DNA of 64,000 nucleotides, taken from positions 111,019,699 through 111,083,698 of the forward strand of contig CM063502.1 of NCBI GenBank assembly GCA_032207245.1, read 5' to 3'. Both the position numbers and the translations under genes were made by a program. This stretch comes from Pardosa pseudoannulata. Lineage: Eukaryota; Arthropoda; Arachnida; Araneae; Lycosidae. The notes below the pieces were generated by a model. That model did not search any database and was not told the DNA's origin. It saw only the letters and a list, made by a program, of their open reading frames with translations. Of the stretch, positions 22,111-34,443 are shown one piece after another; the first letter of the stretch is position 1, and each line of letters starts with the position of its first letter.

Positions 22111-25074
22111 CCTTACAACTAGCACTACAAATGGCTGAAACTCTGCACTTGCCCACCTTATGCATTAGAATTACGGCAAATTATTAACTTTATTATAACA
22201 TACGAAACTCTAGTAATACCGGGCATGTAATCCTACATTTTCCGTCACGCCTAGTAATTTCGTAGTACCAATTGTGATTACATTATTTTAGATAAAAAAA
22301 TTTCCCTGCCTAAGAACATCAGATAAAAAGTACTCGAAAGTAAATATACCAATCTATAAAAAATAATGATTCTATTAAGTTGTTTTTGATTCCATTTCAT
22401 TCCATTCGTGATTGGGGTAGTACAAATAACTTCAGCTATTTCAAGTATGAACTATTTTGAAAATTATAGATGAGTGATTACAACCCAATTCGATAATAAA
22501 TTATAAAATTTCCTTTTCATCAAACCGAGCTTTAGTGATTAATGTTCCTGTCTCCGTAATTCCTTCTTCCGTGATAGTAGTACTGCGTACCTGCTTAAAT
22601 TTATTCTCACAAGCGGTGAAAATACACTAAGGAAACAAGTTTATTTCTAGCGAAAAATTTGATATAATAGAGGAGTTTCAGACCTTCGAACATAATTTAT
22701 TCTTTCAGCACGCAGCTGCTCTTATAAATTAAAAAAAAGAGTGAAATTGCTTTCACTGTGCAAGTGTGCTTTAAGTTTTCTCAAATACATTTTGTTAAAC
22801 AGAAAACGTTTTTCCTTTAACTTGGAACATTTCAATAAGTTTAAATTTTAAATTCCAAAAGAAGGATGTTTCTATTGTATCTTAAAATTTTGATCTCAGC
22901 TTCGAAATATCTTACACTCTTTAAATGAACTATGAATGAATAATTTGATTTTGTACTAATTCTAAACTAATTTAACAAAACAGAAGAACAACTATGTTTG
23001 GCAAAGGAGAAACTTTATTAGAACATTTTCATCTAAATTTTCTCAACATTTCAGTTTCCTACTAAAATTTGAACTTTTTCCAAACATAAGGATTCAGCAT
23101 TATATACACTGAACATTAAATTACTAACGTAATGTGCATGATTTAGCATAAATATAGTAGAAATAGAAATAGTAATAGAAAAATTCTTCAAAATTTCATT
23201 ATTAAGCAAGGACTATATATATGGGGAAATCTAATTTTTTAGAAAATTTCTCTCGCAGTCACTAAATTGAACTCTATGTATTGGGTTATTTAATTTTTAA
23301 ATTTTTACCTTTCTTTAAATGAAGGAGAATTTGGACGGACTAAAAGATCTTTTTTCTACTTTGAAAAAACCGAACCTTGTTGAGAGAAAAAAAAACAATT
23401 CAAGATATTTTTAAACCTTAGTTTATGTCTTATTTGGTCTAGAGAGGGAAGCATTAATTTTGTTTTTAAAATAGGATAAAATTACTTAGAGTAAGGATTA
23501 ATACACAAGAATAATGTATGCTAACTTTCGCAGTACAATATGTGAAATACTTTATCTGACTTAGAATACATAATTTTATATCATGGTTTAGCTTCTATTT
23601 TCGGAAAAAAAAACTTTATTTGTTCAATAGCAATAAATTTAGCTATAGTTAAGCTTTATGTGTTCATAAATCCTTTTCATACCCCGTTGTATTTTCTTTT
23701 GATAAAAATAAAATGTACAATGAACAACTACATAAAATGAGATATATAACTGTTTCATTTTTATATCTAACAAGGGTATTTGTCAAAATATTTTAAATAC
23801 CTGATTAACTTTTTTACGAATAAAATTTCTCATCTTGTAACAATTTTTGCAACATAAATAAGATCTTTAAAAGAAGTTTCCAATTAATTTTATGATGACT
23901 ACTTTGGGAATCTGGAGCTTAGTGTTTTATATCCTCGATAATCATTTTCTTGGTTACTAATAAAGTATAGGGAATTCTAATTTACATGAAGTGATATAAT
24001 GTGGAATTTTCAGGCTTAAAGTTTTTTTTAAATGTTCTAATAACAAATGAAGAAAGATATTTCTTAGTTCTTGGAAGAAATTTATATGATTTTCATTGAC
24101 AAGGTGATTATTTTTCTTTTCCCATCGTCTAAGTGCTTCACAAACTTTCTACAATTGTGTATCCTTTCTATAATTTTTGTGAAACTGAATATCCCTCTTC
24201 AAAAAATGTACATACTCTTAATAGCATTATTTTTTTCATTTTTTAGCGCTTGAAAATAATGAAAAATAAATAAATAAAAGTAATATAATAAATAAAAGTT
24301 TAAAATATTACATACATTATAATCAGTAAGAAGGTTGAAAGTTTTTAGATTGAAATGACAGGTAATTTGAGGAGTTTAGAACTAAAGTGAACCAAGTTCA
24401 TTTATATAAGTGTAGAAGAACTTAACCAAGTTTCTAGGTCATCATTAATTCTTTGAAATTAGAAACTAATTTCTGATAATACTTAACAAATAGTAGACTT
24501 TTAACATATCTGAGTATGCATACACATGAAATAGCAAATTGTTAATCCTGGTAAACGACTTCAGTTTATAAAAGAAAAAAAAATTAACCTTGTTCAGTAT
24601 AGTTGTGAACAACTCATTTGGTTCCCTGGTTAATTATAATGATATGAGTTTCTACATTCACAAGCCTGTTCACACTTTTTTCCAGGACCTTATGTCTAAA
24701 ATGCTGAAAAAGCAACTTCATAGATATGAAGTTGAAGATGTATTTCAGGACATTCTCTATTAAACACTTGATGAACATATGGCATTTGCAACTAGAATAA
24801 CTTTAAAGTACACTCTTTGTGGGATTCATGCAAACCTACTGATATGCAATACAAAAAGTAAAGTTAATGTTTTTCTGTGATTTTAATCAAAAGAAAAGTG
24901 AAGCTGCCTGTTGCACTATGTGCAGCTAAACGCTGGCAACAATGTATTCCTGTCCCAAAAGGGGTAAACATACCAAACTTTAGAAAACATTGATCTAAGA
25001 TGTTGAAAATATTTTCAGATTATAGCCAATATATTTTTCTATTTTTTTTAGCGGATTTGTATAGAAGGAAGTGC
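22111..25074. other. No recognised gene; long AT-rich stretch
   Basis: Nearly 3 kb of AT-rich DNA. I see no terminal repeats, SINE landmarks or transposase motifs. Frames do not exceed about 60 codons. Confidence 0.5.
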
Positions 25075-25240
25075 ATAATTGGCACTTAAGCCACGTTAAG
25101 CCTAAGGTTAGTTATAACGAAATTGACTGCTTGAATCTGATTTCGTAAGACTATGAATATCCCAGCCATCCGCAAGTTTCTATACCGCGAGCTCCGGTAT
25201 TTAAGCACAGCACTACTTTCTGGACTGTCATCTAGCTGAA
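25075..25240 (-). mobile_element. tRNA-derived SINE (family 1), strongly diverged
   Basis: On the minus strand the order ACCGGAGCTCGCGGT, ATATTCATAGTC, ACGAAATCAGATTCAAGCAGTCA matches the family's mid-body. Identity is low, so this is an old copy. Confidence 0.5.
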
Positions 25241-26257
25241 TTTATAGCATTGTAAATAAATAACTTATCAATATATTTCCAAACTGAATTTGTGTGTGTA
25301 ACAGAGTTACATCAGTGAATACCCACACTATCAGCTAGCTACCGACAAAGAATCAAAAAATTTCCAGCGTCTGATCTAGCTCCAACCCTAGCTGTAGGAC
25401 CCTACCTTTAAATGACAGAGTGACATCGTCGGAATGTTTGTTCGCTCAGTACAATTAGGAGGAGATCACAGCAGAGAAATGGAATACCAAAGAATCAGTG
25501 GAAGCAGAGGGTGAAAACACCATCTGCCCATGATTAAGAATACTTTGATTTGACCATTTGAACAGACTATAATTAGATGTTTAATGGTGATTAATAGTCA
25601 AGCTGTAAAATAAATTGTCATCAGAACTAAGTCTTATCTCAATGGTATCGTTCTGTGCCTATTTTCCTTGATTATCTCCATTTTTCCAACAAACCTGGTT
25701 CATTGCTTTGCATGTGCTGAGTTGTGCCCTTACATTTTTATTCTCTTGTTAACCGTTCCCATAACATAGCTTAATAGTGTAGTCATAGTTTGTAATTACC
25801 TGGTGTAATAAGAAATTGGGAAAAAGTAAAAATATATCAAATCTTGTGTAGTTTATTGTTTGCAATGAGCATACGTTCATTTCAGAAATAAAAGGTTTCA
25901 CTTTTCTACTAGTTTGGGGACTTCAGAAATACCATGTAAATTTTCGCACAGATGGCCCACAGGTGGACATTTTTCATCGAACTATGGTAAACAAACGACT
26001 TCTAATTCCGGTATGTTTGATAACAACAGAGAGATTGTCCTATGAGATAATAAAATGAAGATCTCTAAGAAATGTATTGTAAATTGCAGGCCTGTTTAGT
26101 CAGGGAATACATTGCACTAAATAAAAAAAGTTATAATTTTGAACAAGAAATTCATTTCGACAAAATATACTCATGTTCATAATAGGGATAAATTGTCAAG
26201 AAGTAAATGTACATTTATTTACGAAAATACTTTGGCCATTTTTTAACAGCTACCTAC
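25241..26257. other. No recognised gene
   Basis: Slightly GC-richer around 25340-25520 but without identifiable element ends or code. Confidence 0.45.
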
Positions 26258-26410
26258 ATCGCATAGTGGTTAGCGCTTCCAACCAGTGAGTCTGTGTTAA
26301 ATTATCAAGTAAGGGTTAAATAAATTTGTTATAGACTCATAAGGAGTTGTGCTGACAGCCTATAAGGAGCTCCCATAATTAAATGATCAGCTAACTCACG
26401 AATCTATAAG
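26258..26410 (+). mobile_element. tRNA-like SINE head (different family?)
   Basis: CATCGCATAGTGGTTAGCGCT at about 26259-26280 resembles a tRNA A box (TAGTGGTTAGCGC). The expected B box position (TGTGTTAAATTATC) is decayed. The following CTCATAAGGAGTTGTGCTGAC...GGAGCTCCCATAATTAAATG may be SINE body. The head differs from the main SINE. Confidence 0.4.
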
Positions 26411-27901
26411 AAATGGCTAAAAAGGAAAGAGTCCCTGTATTTAAAAAAATGCTTGAAATAAAAGATGTCTGCATGGAAAGCCTGGCTTGACCTTTTACTT
26501 GACTGCAATCAACTCACCATTTTAATTTCATCCTATAAAAAGATTTAGCTTTAAGTTAATTTTCCATGGCCGTAGCTGTCATGTGCTATTCCCGCCTTAT
26601 ACTGATAAAATCATTTATTTTCATACTTTGTTGTGGTTTTTGCTTATGAAACATCGGAATAAATTACAGGAATCAGCATGAATTCATTTTATTAACCCTT
26701 TTCAGCTTTTGAAATCTCTTCAAAGCAGAGGGAACTATCGCCACAGTAGTAATAAAAAACCTTACATCCAGCTGAGAGGGCTGTGCCCTGCAAAGTGTTG
26801 CTTAAATTCAAATAATTCGTTTTCTCAGGTAAAAATATGTAGATACATCTAAAATTCCAATTCATTAAAGTTATAATGATCATGTACAAGTTAATTTCAA
26901 TCTATAACTATATTATCGAATAAGAAAGGTGTTCTAGCAATTGCAGGGCCATTTAAAAATGATTACCGCGATTCTAGAGAAACGTCTGTCATGAAATTAA
27001 AATGACAAAGGATATCACCATTAACTTTCATTTTTCTCCATCTTTAAACTCATAACAGTAAAATAACCGATTCGAGGATTAAAATAAGTTATAATACGAT
27101 TTGTTTTTATAAATTTTATTACCTCCTGTCCAAAAGTCAAAATAAGTTTTTTTTATATCCTTAGTTATTTTTATGTTTTATTCGAGAATTTCTTCTGAAT
27201 TTCTGAATTCCACTATTTATTTAGATTTTAAATAAGATATAATAATTCATTGGATTTAATGGATTAAACTAAATTATGAGTAAAACAAGTTATTTTATTT
27301 GAATAAAGTTTCCTGAAGCCAAATTTATCGTTACTTTATTTTTCCCTTAATACCAATCTATCTGAACACAGTTTCTTTTAATATCTGATTTATTCGGTTT
27401 GCTTTTCTTCCAAGATTTCTGAATTTTATTCAATTACCTAAACTTCTATTTAATTATTTGAAAAGACAGTTGCTTTGCAAAGAAATTAAATTAAGGGAAT
27501 AAAACATCGAAAACGCATATAAAAGGGAAGATGTACCAGTTTTATAATACAAAAATACTATTTAAAAATAAATGTTCCTTATATTTACAAGTAATTTGGT
27601 TAACAGACGTATATCACTGACATTTATTGTAATTCGATTTCAAGTCCTTCAACTCTCTGAAGCCGTCTGACAGCAAAATCGAGAAATATTATTTCCCGTG
27701 CACTATACAACCACTCATGTGTTACATAAGATGTGTACTTTTTCTTGGGAGAGGGGGGAACTCAACGCGTAACTGTTTGAGAAAGTTTAATATGCCATAT
27801 TAAACTGTATGAAATATGGAGTAGAACCCCAAACTCTGACAAAGTCTGTCTAGTACAATTAAAGAATCTTGGAACATTCTTTACCTTCCTCATCCCTTCA
27901 A
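26411..27901. other. No recognised gene
   Basis: AT-rich spacer. A 65-codon minus frame at 26692-26889 has no known family. Confidence 0.5.
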
Positions 27902-28747
27902 TCCCTTATATAATAATAACCTAAGTTATCTGTCCGTCTGTTCTCGAATTTATGAAGTAGTTGGACCTGGAATGGATAGAGGCATCCATATTGGATTCTT
28001 GAGAAGTTAGGGTTAGTAAAATTCAAAGCGAGTTCGAAAACGTTCAAAATCCACCCCTTCCTTCCTTTTCGATCGTTTGATGCCATTATTCCAAGTCCTA
28101 TTTTCCCCGGTTAAGAGCAGGCGATTAAATTCAACAAATTATCCCTCTATAAATTAAATTATTTAAATATCGTATGCATTATTTCGTACCTTTTATCACT
28201 GAACTCAGATATTACGTAAACAATTTTTCTTTCATATTTGCGTTAAATGATAGATTAGGTACATATGTGGTAATTTTAAATTTAATCATAGATTATTTTT
28301 TGTTGCAATGAAAATTTTATCACCTTTATTAACAACAAATTCTTTTCATAAAAGTCTAGGAGACTATTTCCCGGACTAATAAGTATCTAACGTTTAATTT
28401 ATATATCTTTGAAAATTAAGAAATTTGTTCGTTTGTGTGTTTGTTTTTTATACATAACCACATGGTTTGCAACCGATTCGCTAAATTTAGGACATCATTC
28501 ATATATACCGCCAAATAATCACTGCCAATATTAAAACCTCTGCTGTTTATTCTATCGCGTATTATGACAAGATAAATTAAAGTTGGCAACTAACATGCGA
28601 TCAGAAAAGATAAACAAATTATTGAGCGTGTACCAGATAATTCTCAGCCTAAAACAAACCATTTTTTTACCTGCCTCATAGGGTACTTTACAATTCTAGA
28701 AAATTGAAAATTTTACTGATCTCGTCATATGACGGGCTATATGCTAG
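27902..28747 (+). mobile_element. Non-autonomous Helitron, copy A
   Basis: 846-bp element with the three Helitron marks: 5' end TCCCTTATATAATAATAACC; 3' end CTAG (28744-28747); and a 12-bp palindrome CGTCATATGACG a few bases before the 3' end. It sits between A (27901) and T (28748), the usual Helitron target. A second copy lies inverted at 42772-43594, which fixes both ends independently. No Rep/helicase code is present, so it would depend on an autonomous relative. The only notable frame (62 codons, minus, 27898-28086) has no known motif. Confidence 0.85.
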
Positions 28748-29269
28748 TCCATGAATAAGTTTGGATTATTGATATCCCTCTTACCCGTACCAGAAAACAA
28801 TTATTTGTAGTTTAAGATGTTCGGCGATATTTGATGTTACTGCTTAACAATTCACCAACAGATCAGTCACTTCTTAGCGACTTTCATCAATATCAATATT
28901 CGAGTAATATTTTTTTAAATATTCGTGTTGTTCCATGCATTTAATAAATATGCATTTTTTTCTATAAGTAATCAAAACTGTAAGGTTTCTAAAAGTTTAC
29001 AGCATTTGTTTTAAATACAGCTGACCAAATAATTTAATGTACAAGATAATTGAACTATAATTGGTAAGGCCATAATTGAACTGCATTTAAATAAAATGCT
29101 TAAATGTTATTTTAAATGATTGAGATAAATTCAATCTCTTCATTATAAGGTATGATCCTAAATTTAAACTTTGACTATCTCATCTGAGGAATAACGGTAA
29201 TATTTGAGCTATGATACTTTATGTTGCAAATTTTCACATTTTTTAAAGAGTACGTAGTATACTGCACAC
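28748..29269. other. No recognised gene
   Basis: AT-rich spacer between the Helitron and the piggyBac relic. Confidence 0.5.
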
Positions 29270-29273
29270 TTAA

Positions 29274-30429
29274 CCTTTTACAGTCCATTGTTCCCAAAAG
29301 GGAACATAATATTAATAAAATTATTTAAAATTAAATTTCATCAATATTGATACAAAAAATTAGCAAATATAGAAAAGGACTACTCAATTTTTTAAAATAA
29401 AAGCTATATTCCTATGATTAAATTAAAAATGTATAAAAAATCCTAAAAATGACCCTTTTCATCATTTTCTATAGAGCACATATTAAAAATTCACATAAAT
29501 GTAAAAAAACATCTAATGCTTCTAAAATCCAATTGGTATCCTTAAAACAACTTTAATTTATTTAACAAATATGAAATTCGACATTAATAATCAGAAACGT
29601 GCCTGGAATAATTTATTAATTATTGATGTTCCCAATTGGGAACAATGGACTGTTGCCACTATACTGGACGAAATAATTTCCTCTGCGAAGAACATTTTTT
29701 GAAAGGGGTAGGAAATGAAGGGGAGTTCTCTAATTTTATGAAAGGGCATTTCAATTCTATAAGCAGTCTAGTGCGTTCGCTTCTCAGATATTATTTTCAA
29801 AGGTGTTAAATGTATTTTGACTGTGAACTACAAGTTACAACCGCTCTTCTAAGAATTGCACCATGGAAAGTTAGGCCTCAACCTGGACCCAATGTTTACC
29901 GCCCTATATCACAGAAAAACAGTGACAGCCATTTTCTTGTACAAACAACACAAGGTAGATGTGCACAGTGCACATTAAATTCAAGATTAGCTTGCAATGA
30001 GTGCAAGAAAAAATTGCATCTCCATTGATTTCCAATATGTCATGGCATAAAGGTATAAACTCAGGTTTTTGATATTTGTTTAAGAAAATGTTGTTTTCAT
30101 TTAAATTTATAATTTTTAAACTTCATTGATATCTCTCCTTAAATTTAAAAATAAATTTTAAATTCATTCTAATTATTTTTTTTATTATTTAATATTTAAT
30201 ATATACATCATTCTACTGAATTTGTGAATCCAGTGTATAGTCAGAAGGGGCCAATGCTCCCAATTGGGAACATCATGAAAATCGTAAAAGAAAATTTTTT
30301 TCCACAATTAAATGACTAACATACCTTAACATACCTTGGCTTCTAATGCTTCTTAACTGAAGCATTAGAAGGCAAGATATGCAAAAAAATTAATTTAAAA
30401 TATATCTGGATCTGAATTCGGCCTGTAGG
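29274..30429 (+). mobile_element. piggyBac-like element, decayed
   Basis: About 1.16 kb flanked by TTAA at 29270-29273 and 30430-30433, the piggyBac target. The left end reads CCTTTTACAGTCC. The right end, reverse complemented, reads CCTACAGGCC, so the terminal repeats are imperfect. Three near-palindromes of the form GTTCCC-AATT-GGGAAC occur at about 29290, 29629 and 30255. The 29629 copy, with the adjoining AATGGACTG, forms an inverted repeat of the left end. Remnant transposase code is on plus. The internal inverted copy suggests rearrangement or a nested sister element. The right boundary is less certain than the left. Confidence 0.68.
29810..30050 (+). pseudogene. piggyBac transposase C-terminal zinc-binding domain
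   Basis: A 72-codon frame ends in a cysteine-rich tail: RCAQCTLNS, LACNECKKKLHLH, stop, then FPICHG in the same frame. This is the C-terminal cross-brace zinc-binding domain of piggyBac transposases. In relatives a Cys directly follows this LH-rich segment, and here that codon is TGA (30026-30028), a one-base change from TGC or TGT. The catalytic core (three aspartates) is not recognisable upstream. Earlier residues (WKVRPQPGPNVYRP) are poorly conserved spacer. A dead copy. Confidence 0.78.
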
Positions 30430-30433
30430 TTAA

Positions 30434-31387
30434 GTGTAAAAGGTATGAGGTCTGCTTTACGAATAAAAAGAAGACTGCGAATGCTAAAATCTTTATACAC
30501 TTTATTTTCACAAAATTTGTTATAAAGCCTTACTTTTTCCATCTTGCACCAGGATTCCACTCTCTAACTGGCATTTATAATCCTCGTTCAGCCTTTCACT
30601 TTAAGAGTGAACGCAGGCTTGGTTTCCAACGCAGGAAGTGCATAATTAATTCTGTAATGAAAATTCCGGAGCTAATCTCAAAGGATTCAATTTCTCCTAG
30701 AATCTTTGGCTACAAATTGTGCAAAATGCAAGTTATTCAGGGTAAGGAAAAAAATGTTTAAATGTTATCTATGAATGCAATTTAATCATTTAAATATACT
30801 ACGTTCCATTCCTCAGTTTCTATTATTTTACCAATCTCCCATACTAAACAGACATGTAAACATTGAACGAATTAAATAAATTCTCTTTAAATACGTGCCA
30901 ATTTAAACATTTGTTTACACACAGGTTGTACTCTTCACGCAAATACTTCATCTTATTTCCGGAGAAAAATAAATGGCAGTATTTCAACAATTTATCTCAT
31001 AAACAAAACTAGATTCATCATTCTCAAAGAAAACGCTTCACTGTAAGATGCTTTCCATTATAAAATGATGGATAATTCCTTTGAGATTTTCAAAATTATC
31101 TTCTGACACGATATTTGAATCAACTGTAGAAGTGTTAATCTGTTTGATGGTAAAGCATTGGGAAAGTTTAAATGTTTTATTTTTTGACCATCAAACTTGT
31201 TAGACAAACAAGATGTGCCAGTGTTGATGCCTATAAAATTAATTTCTTTATAAACTGCTTTTTTTAATTATTTATACCGTTTCTTGTGACGGAAAAAAAT
31301 TATCGGTAATTTTAGTTGCCTTTGATTCGATCAGGAGAGTAGAATATTTCTAAATATTGTTCCTTATCCACTCTAATGTTTCCAGAT
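30434..31387. other. No recognised gene
   Basis: AT-rich, slightly GC-richer near 30530-30700. No recognisable element. Confidence 0.5.
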
Positions 31388-31548
31388 AGTCGACTGCTAA
31401 ATCGATAGCTCTATGCCTTTCGTATCTGGGATCCGCGGATTCGAATCCCATTACTGCAATGGTTGTTCGTAGTAGTTGAGAATTATCTTTTAGCAGTAGG
31501 TTCTGAGTCTAATAATTAGCCTTCGTGCATATTACATTGACACTTATC
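31388..31548 (+). mobile_element. tRNA-derived SINE (family 1), diverged
   Basis: The head keeps a B-box-like GATTCGAATCCC. The body keeps GGTTGTTCGTAG, TTTTAGCAGTAGGTTCTGAGTCT and AATTAGCCTTCGTG. The CCAAACC tail is lost. Confidence 0.8.
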
Positions 31549-33043
31549 TATGTAATAATATTGCAAACTATTTGCAAATTCAAGTGAATGTTATTAATAT
31601 ATCAGTTGCCATGATTTAAACCTAATAAACGCTTGATATGATAGCATATTAAGATCTAAAACTTTCTAAATCTTTATTTTTCACAAATTTTCTTCAGCAA
31701 AAACACATTTTTTTTTACAGAGGTAGCACTTCTTTGAAGTACAGGAAAAACATCTGGCCAATAAGTGGTTTTAAAGTAGACCAAAGCGGAGCGCTATCAT
31801 TTACTTTTTATTACAAGTGAGATAATGATATAATGTTAATTATTGAAAGCTAATTTCGATCGATTACAAACTTTAATGTCAACAAGGAGATTTTTATCTA
31901 TTGGACATACCGAAAGATACCACTAATAACATCTCCAACCACCAGATAAATTCATACCGAGGATTTAAAAAATAAATAAGAACATAAAAACATCTGTAAC
32001 TGGTTTTATTTTTCTTCTATTTTTTCCACCAAACCATTTCTCTCTTGAGTTTTTATATACGTTTATTTTTTACTTAAGTATAAAATCATATGTAAGTAAT
32101 TTATATAATATTAATTATGTATTATATTTATTAAGTATAAAATTTTTAAAGTATAAAATAACTGCATTTGGTCTAGCAACATAATAAGTGGGATATGACC
32201 CACCGGTTAAAATACACACACAGAGAAATTTCATTCCATCTAAAAGGAACAACACACTAACCATCTTTCACATTTTTCAAAGTATAATTTTAGTATATTA
32301 TCCTAATTAGGTAATAGACTTTGATTATTAAAGAAACGTAAAAGTGACATTCCACTTTCATAAAATACTTTCGACTGTTTTCGTTTGAAATTTTATTGTG
32401 AAGTTAAGTATATTGATCGTTGTCTAAAAATATACATTTTAATTGCTGTACCAAAAACTCAGGATTACATATCAGATATAATTTAAAATTACACATACGT
32501 TTCCGTATACGAGATCAATTAATTAGCCATATGTAATTAAACAGATAACATTTTCATGTCCATGCTATTTTGTGTTAAACATTTTATAAATCACATCCAA
32601 AGGAAACTTACCTCTATAGTACTAAATCTCAAAGATAAAATGAACAGAGCTTTCAAACAATTAGATAATAAATAACGCTAAACTACTAAAGCATTCAACA
32701 TTAAAACACTCTGACACTTATAAATCAAGTATGAATCCTACAATAAAATACACATTTATTTACACGATTTTAAAATATTCTTAACTGGGCAAAATAATAT
32801 TCTAAATTTTAATTCCGTGAGGCCAACTCTCAAAAAGCATGCTCAGTTAGCCAACTTCTTTTTAATCTTCCCCAAATGTTTGTGCTGGACAAAATTTAGC
32901 AATTTTTATCGATTTTTGTCCTGGTTATTTATTCTATATAAAGGAAGAGTTCTAAACACGAATGCGCGTAAATTGGGAGATCTATAAGGATGGAATTTGG
33001 TACAGAATTTGTTCGTGACACTGCAAAACTTCTCAAACCCTTT
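31549..33043. other. No recognised gene
   Basis: AT-rich spacer. No element ends or code. Confidence 0.5.
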
Positions 33044-33288
33044 CTCAGAGAGGATTAATAAAGAATATTTTATAAGTGAAATCTAAACATTGTTATATAA
33101 ACCAAATTTCATTGATAACCAAAATATTTATGAATGTAAATTCAGTCACAGGACATGAAAATTGCTTCAGAATTAAGCTTTAAATAAGCTATAAAAAATC
33201 CCGATTATTAATATTACCAATAAATATGACATTTATAACCAAATGTGCAATTAATTTCCACAAATTATGATTATTCAAATTATGATTA
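33044..33288 (+). repeat. 245-bp tandem unit, uninterrupted copy
   Basis: First of two direct copies. It runs from TCAGAG.GATTAATAAAGAA through GTGAAATCTAAACATTGTT, TTCATTGATAACCAAAATA and CAGTCACAGGACATGAAAATT to TTCCACAAATTAT. It represents the uninserted state of the second copy. Function unknown. Confidence 0.9.
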
Positions 33289-33369
33289 TTCAGAGCTGAT
33301 TAATAAAGAATTTTTTAAGTGAAATCTAAACATTGTTTTATAAGCCAAATTTCATTGATAACCAAAATA

Positions 33370-34298
33370 CGAGGGTTGGAACTTTAGTAGTGGTAACACT
33401 GCTGTAAAAAAGCTACTCAACAAAAATGTCGACAAAAGAATGTCGTGTATATCACAAGTAAGCTACATACCTACCTTATCTCTCAGCAAAAAGACTCGGC
33501 CTTTCTACGTCATACAAATGTGGAGTGACGCGAAGAACTGATCCTTGTATTAGCTTGCGGTCTAAAGTAAGTGTTGTTAGGATGTTTTCAAAACAAGAAC
33601 AGCAAAAATGGATAAAATTTCAATGTGCCAGAGGTCATCTAGGGCTTGTTATCTAGGGCTTCAAGAGGCTTGCGGGGAATATGCATTGTTTACAGAACTG
33701 TAGCAAGATGCGTAAAAGCCTTCAATGAAGAACGCCAAAATGTGGCAGACATGCATCAGCCAGGACTTCCTAGTGTCAGCGATGCAGAAGTGCATGCTGT
33801 TGGCGCACTAATGGACAGTAATCGATGCCAAACGATTCGTGAGCTGGTCCGAAAGACAGGATTTGCGCATACGACTGTGCTGCACATTCTGAAGGAACGC
33901 CTTAGAATGAGAAAATTTCTGCACTTTCTGCAGACAATGCTCGGCCACATACAACGCAAGCTGTGACTGATTTGTTCGATCGATGGGGCTGGGAAGTTCT
34001 TTCCCATCCAACATACTCTCCAGATATAAGCCCTTGTGACTTAATTCGCATGATGAAGAAACAACTTCGTGGCATTCGGTTCAGAACTGTTCCAGAGATT
34101 CTTGCTGTAATAGACCGGTCCATTCGAACTATCAACAGAACAGACGCTGCTACGGGTGTTCTGCGACTTCCACATCGTTGGAAATGGGTTATACACAATG
34201 CTGATGACTATATAGAAGGACTGTAAATCATGGGGACATAAATCCCTTTTGTATTCCATGTATATAAATAGTTTCCACAATTAAAGTTCCAACCCTTA
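33370..34298 (+). mobile_element. Mariner element, internally deleted
   Basis: 929 bp with imperfect inverted ends (left CGAGGGTTGGAACTTTAGTA, right reverse complement TAAGGGTTGGAACTTTAATT). TA is duplicated at 33368-33369 and 34299-34300. The sister repeat at 33044-33288 shows the empty site. Full-length relatives are about 1.3 kb. Confidence 0.93.
33582..34226 (+). pseudogene. Mariner transposase, first catalytic region lost
   Basis: Starts MFSKQEQQKWIKF at 33582. The frame breaks near 33640, where ATCTAGGGCTT is duplicated three bases apart. It then continues as YRTVARCVKAFNEERQNVAD, LPSVSDAEV and HTTVLHILKERLRMRK, the paired helix-turn-helix region of mariner transposases. After RMRK it jumps, with a frame change, to DNARPHTTQAV (catalytic Asp 2 at 33933-33935), then YSPDISPCDL (catalytic Asp 3 region), and ends WKWVIHNADDYIEGL at 34226. 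The region with the first catalytic Asp, roughly 100 or more residues in relatives, is missing. Two frame changes make it inactive. Confidence 0.9.
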
Positions 34299-34443
34299 TA
34301 TTTATGTTCGTAAATTCAGTCACAGGACATGAAAATTACGTCAGAATAAAGCTTTAAATAAGTTATAAAAAAATCCCAATTACTAATATTACCAGTAAAT
34401 ATGGCATTTATAACCAGTTATGTGATGAATTTCCACAAATTAT

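Larger units (their letters stand above)
33289..34443 (+). repeat. 245-bp tandem unit, copy split by mariner
   Basis: Second copy, made of 33289-33369 plus 34299-34443, interrupted by 929 bp of mariner. Sequence resumes exactly at the TA target (...CCAAAATA / TATTTATG...). It is about 90% like the first copy, so the tandem duplication predates the insertion. Confidence 0.9.

Noticed and set aside
30026..30028. TGA in the piggyBac tail as a selenocysteine codon
   Set aside because: The element is decayed, no SECIS-like structure is evident, and a single mutation from a Cys codon is the simpler explanation.
33756..34280. Minus-strand frames of 68-98 codons
   Set aside because: They are antisense shadows of the mariner transposase remnant on plus.
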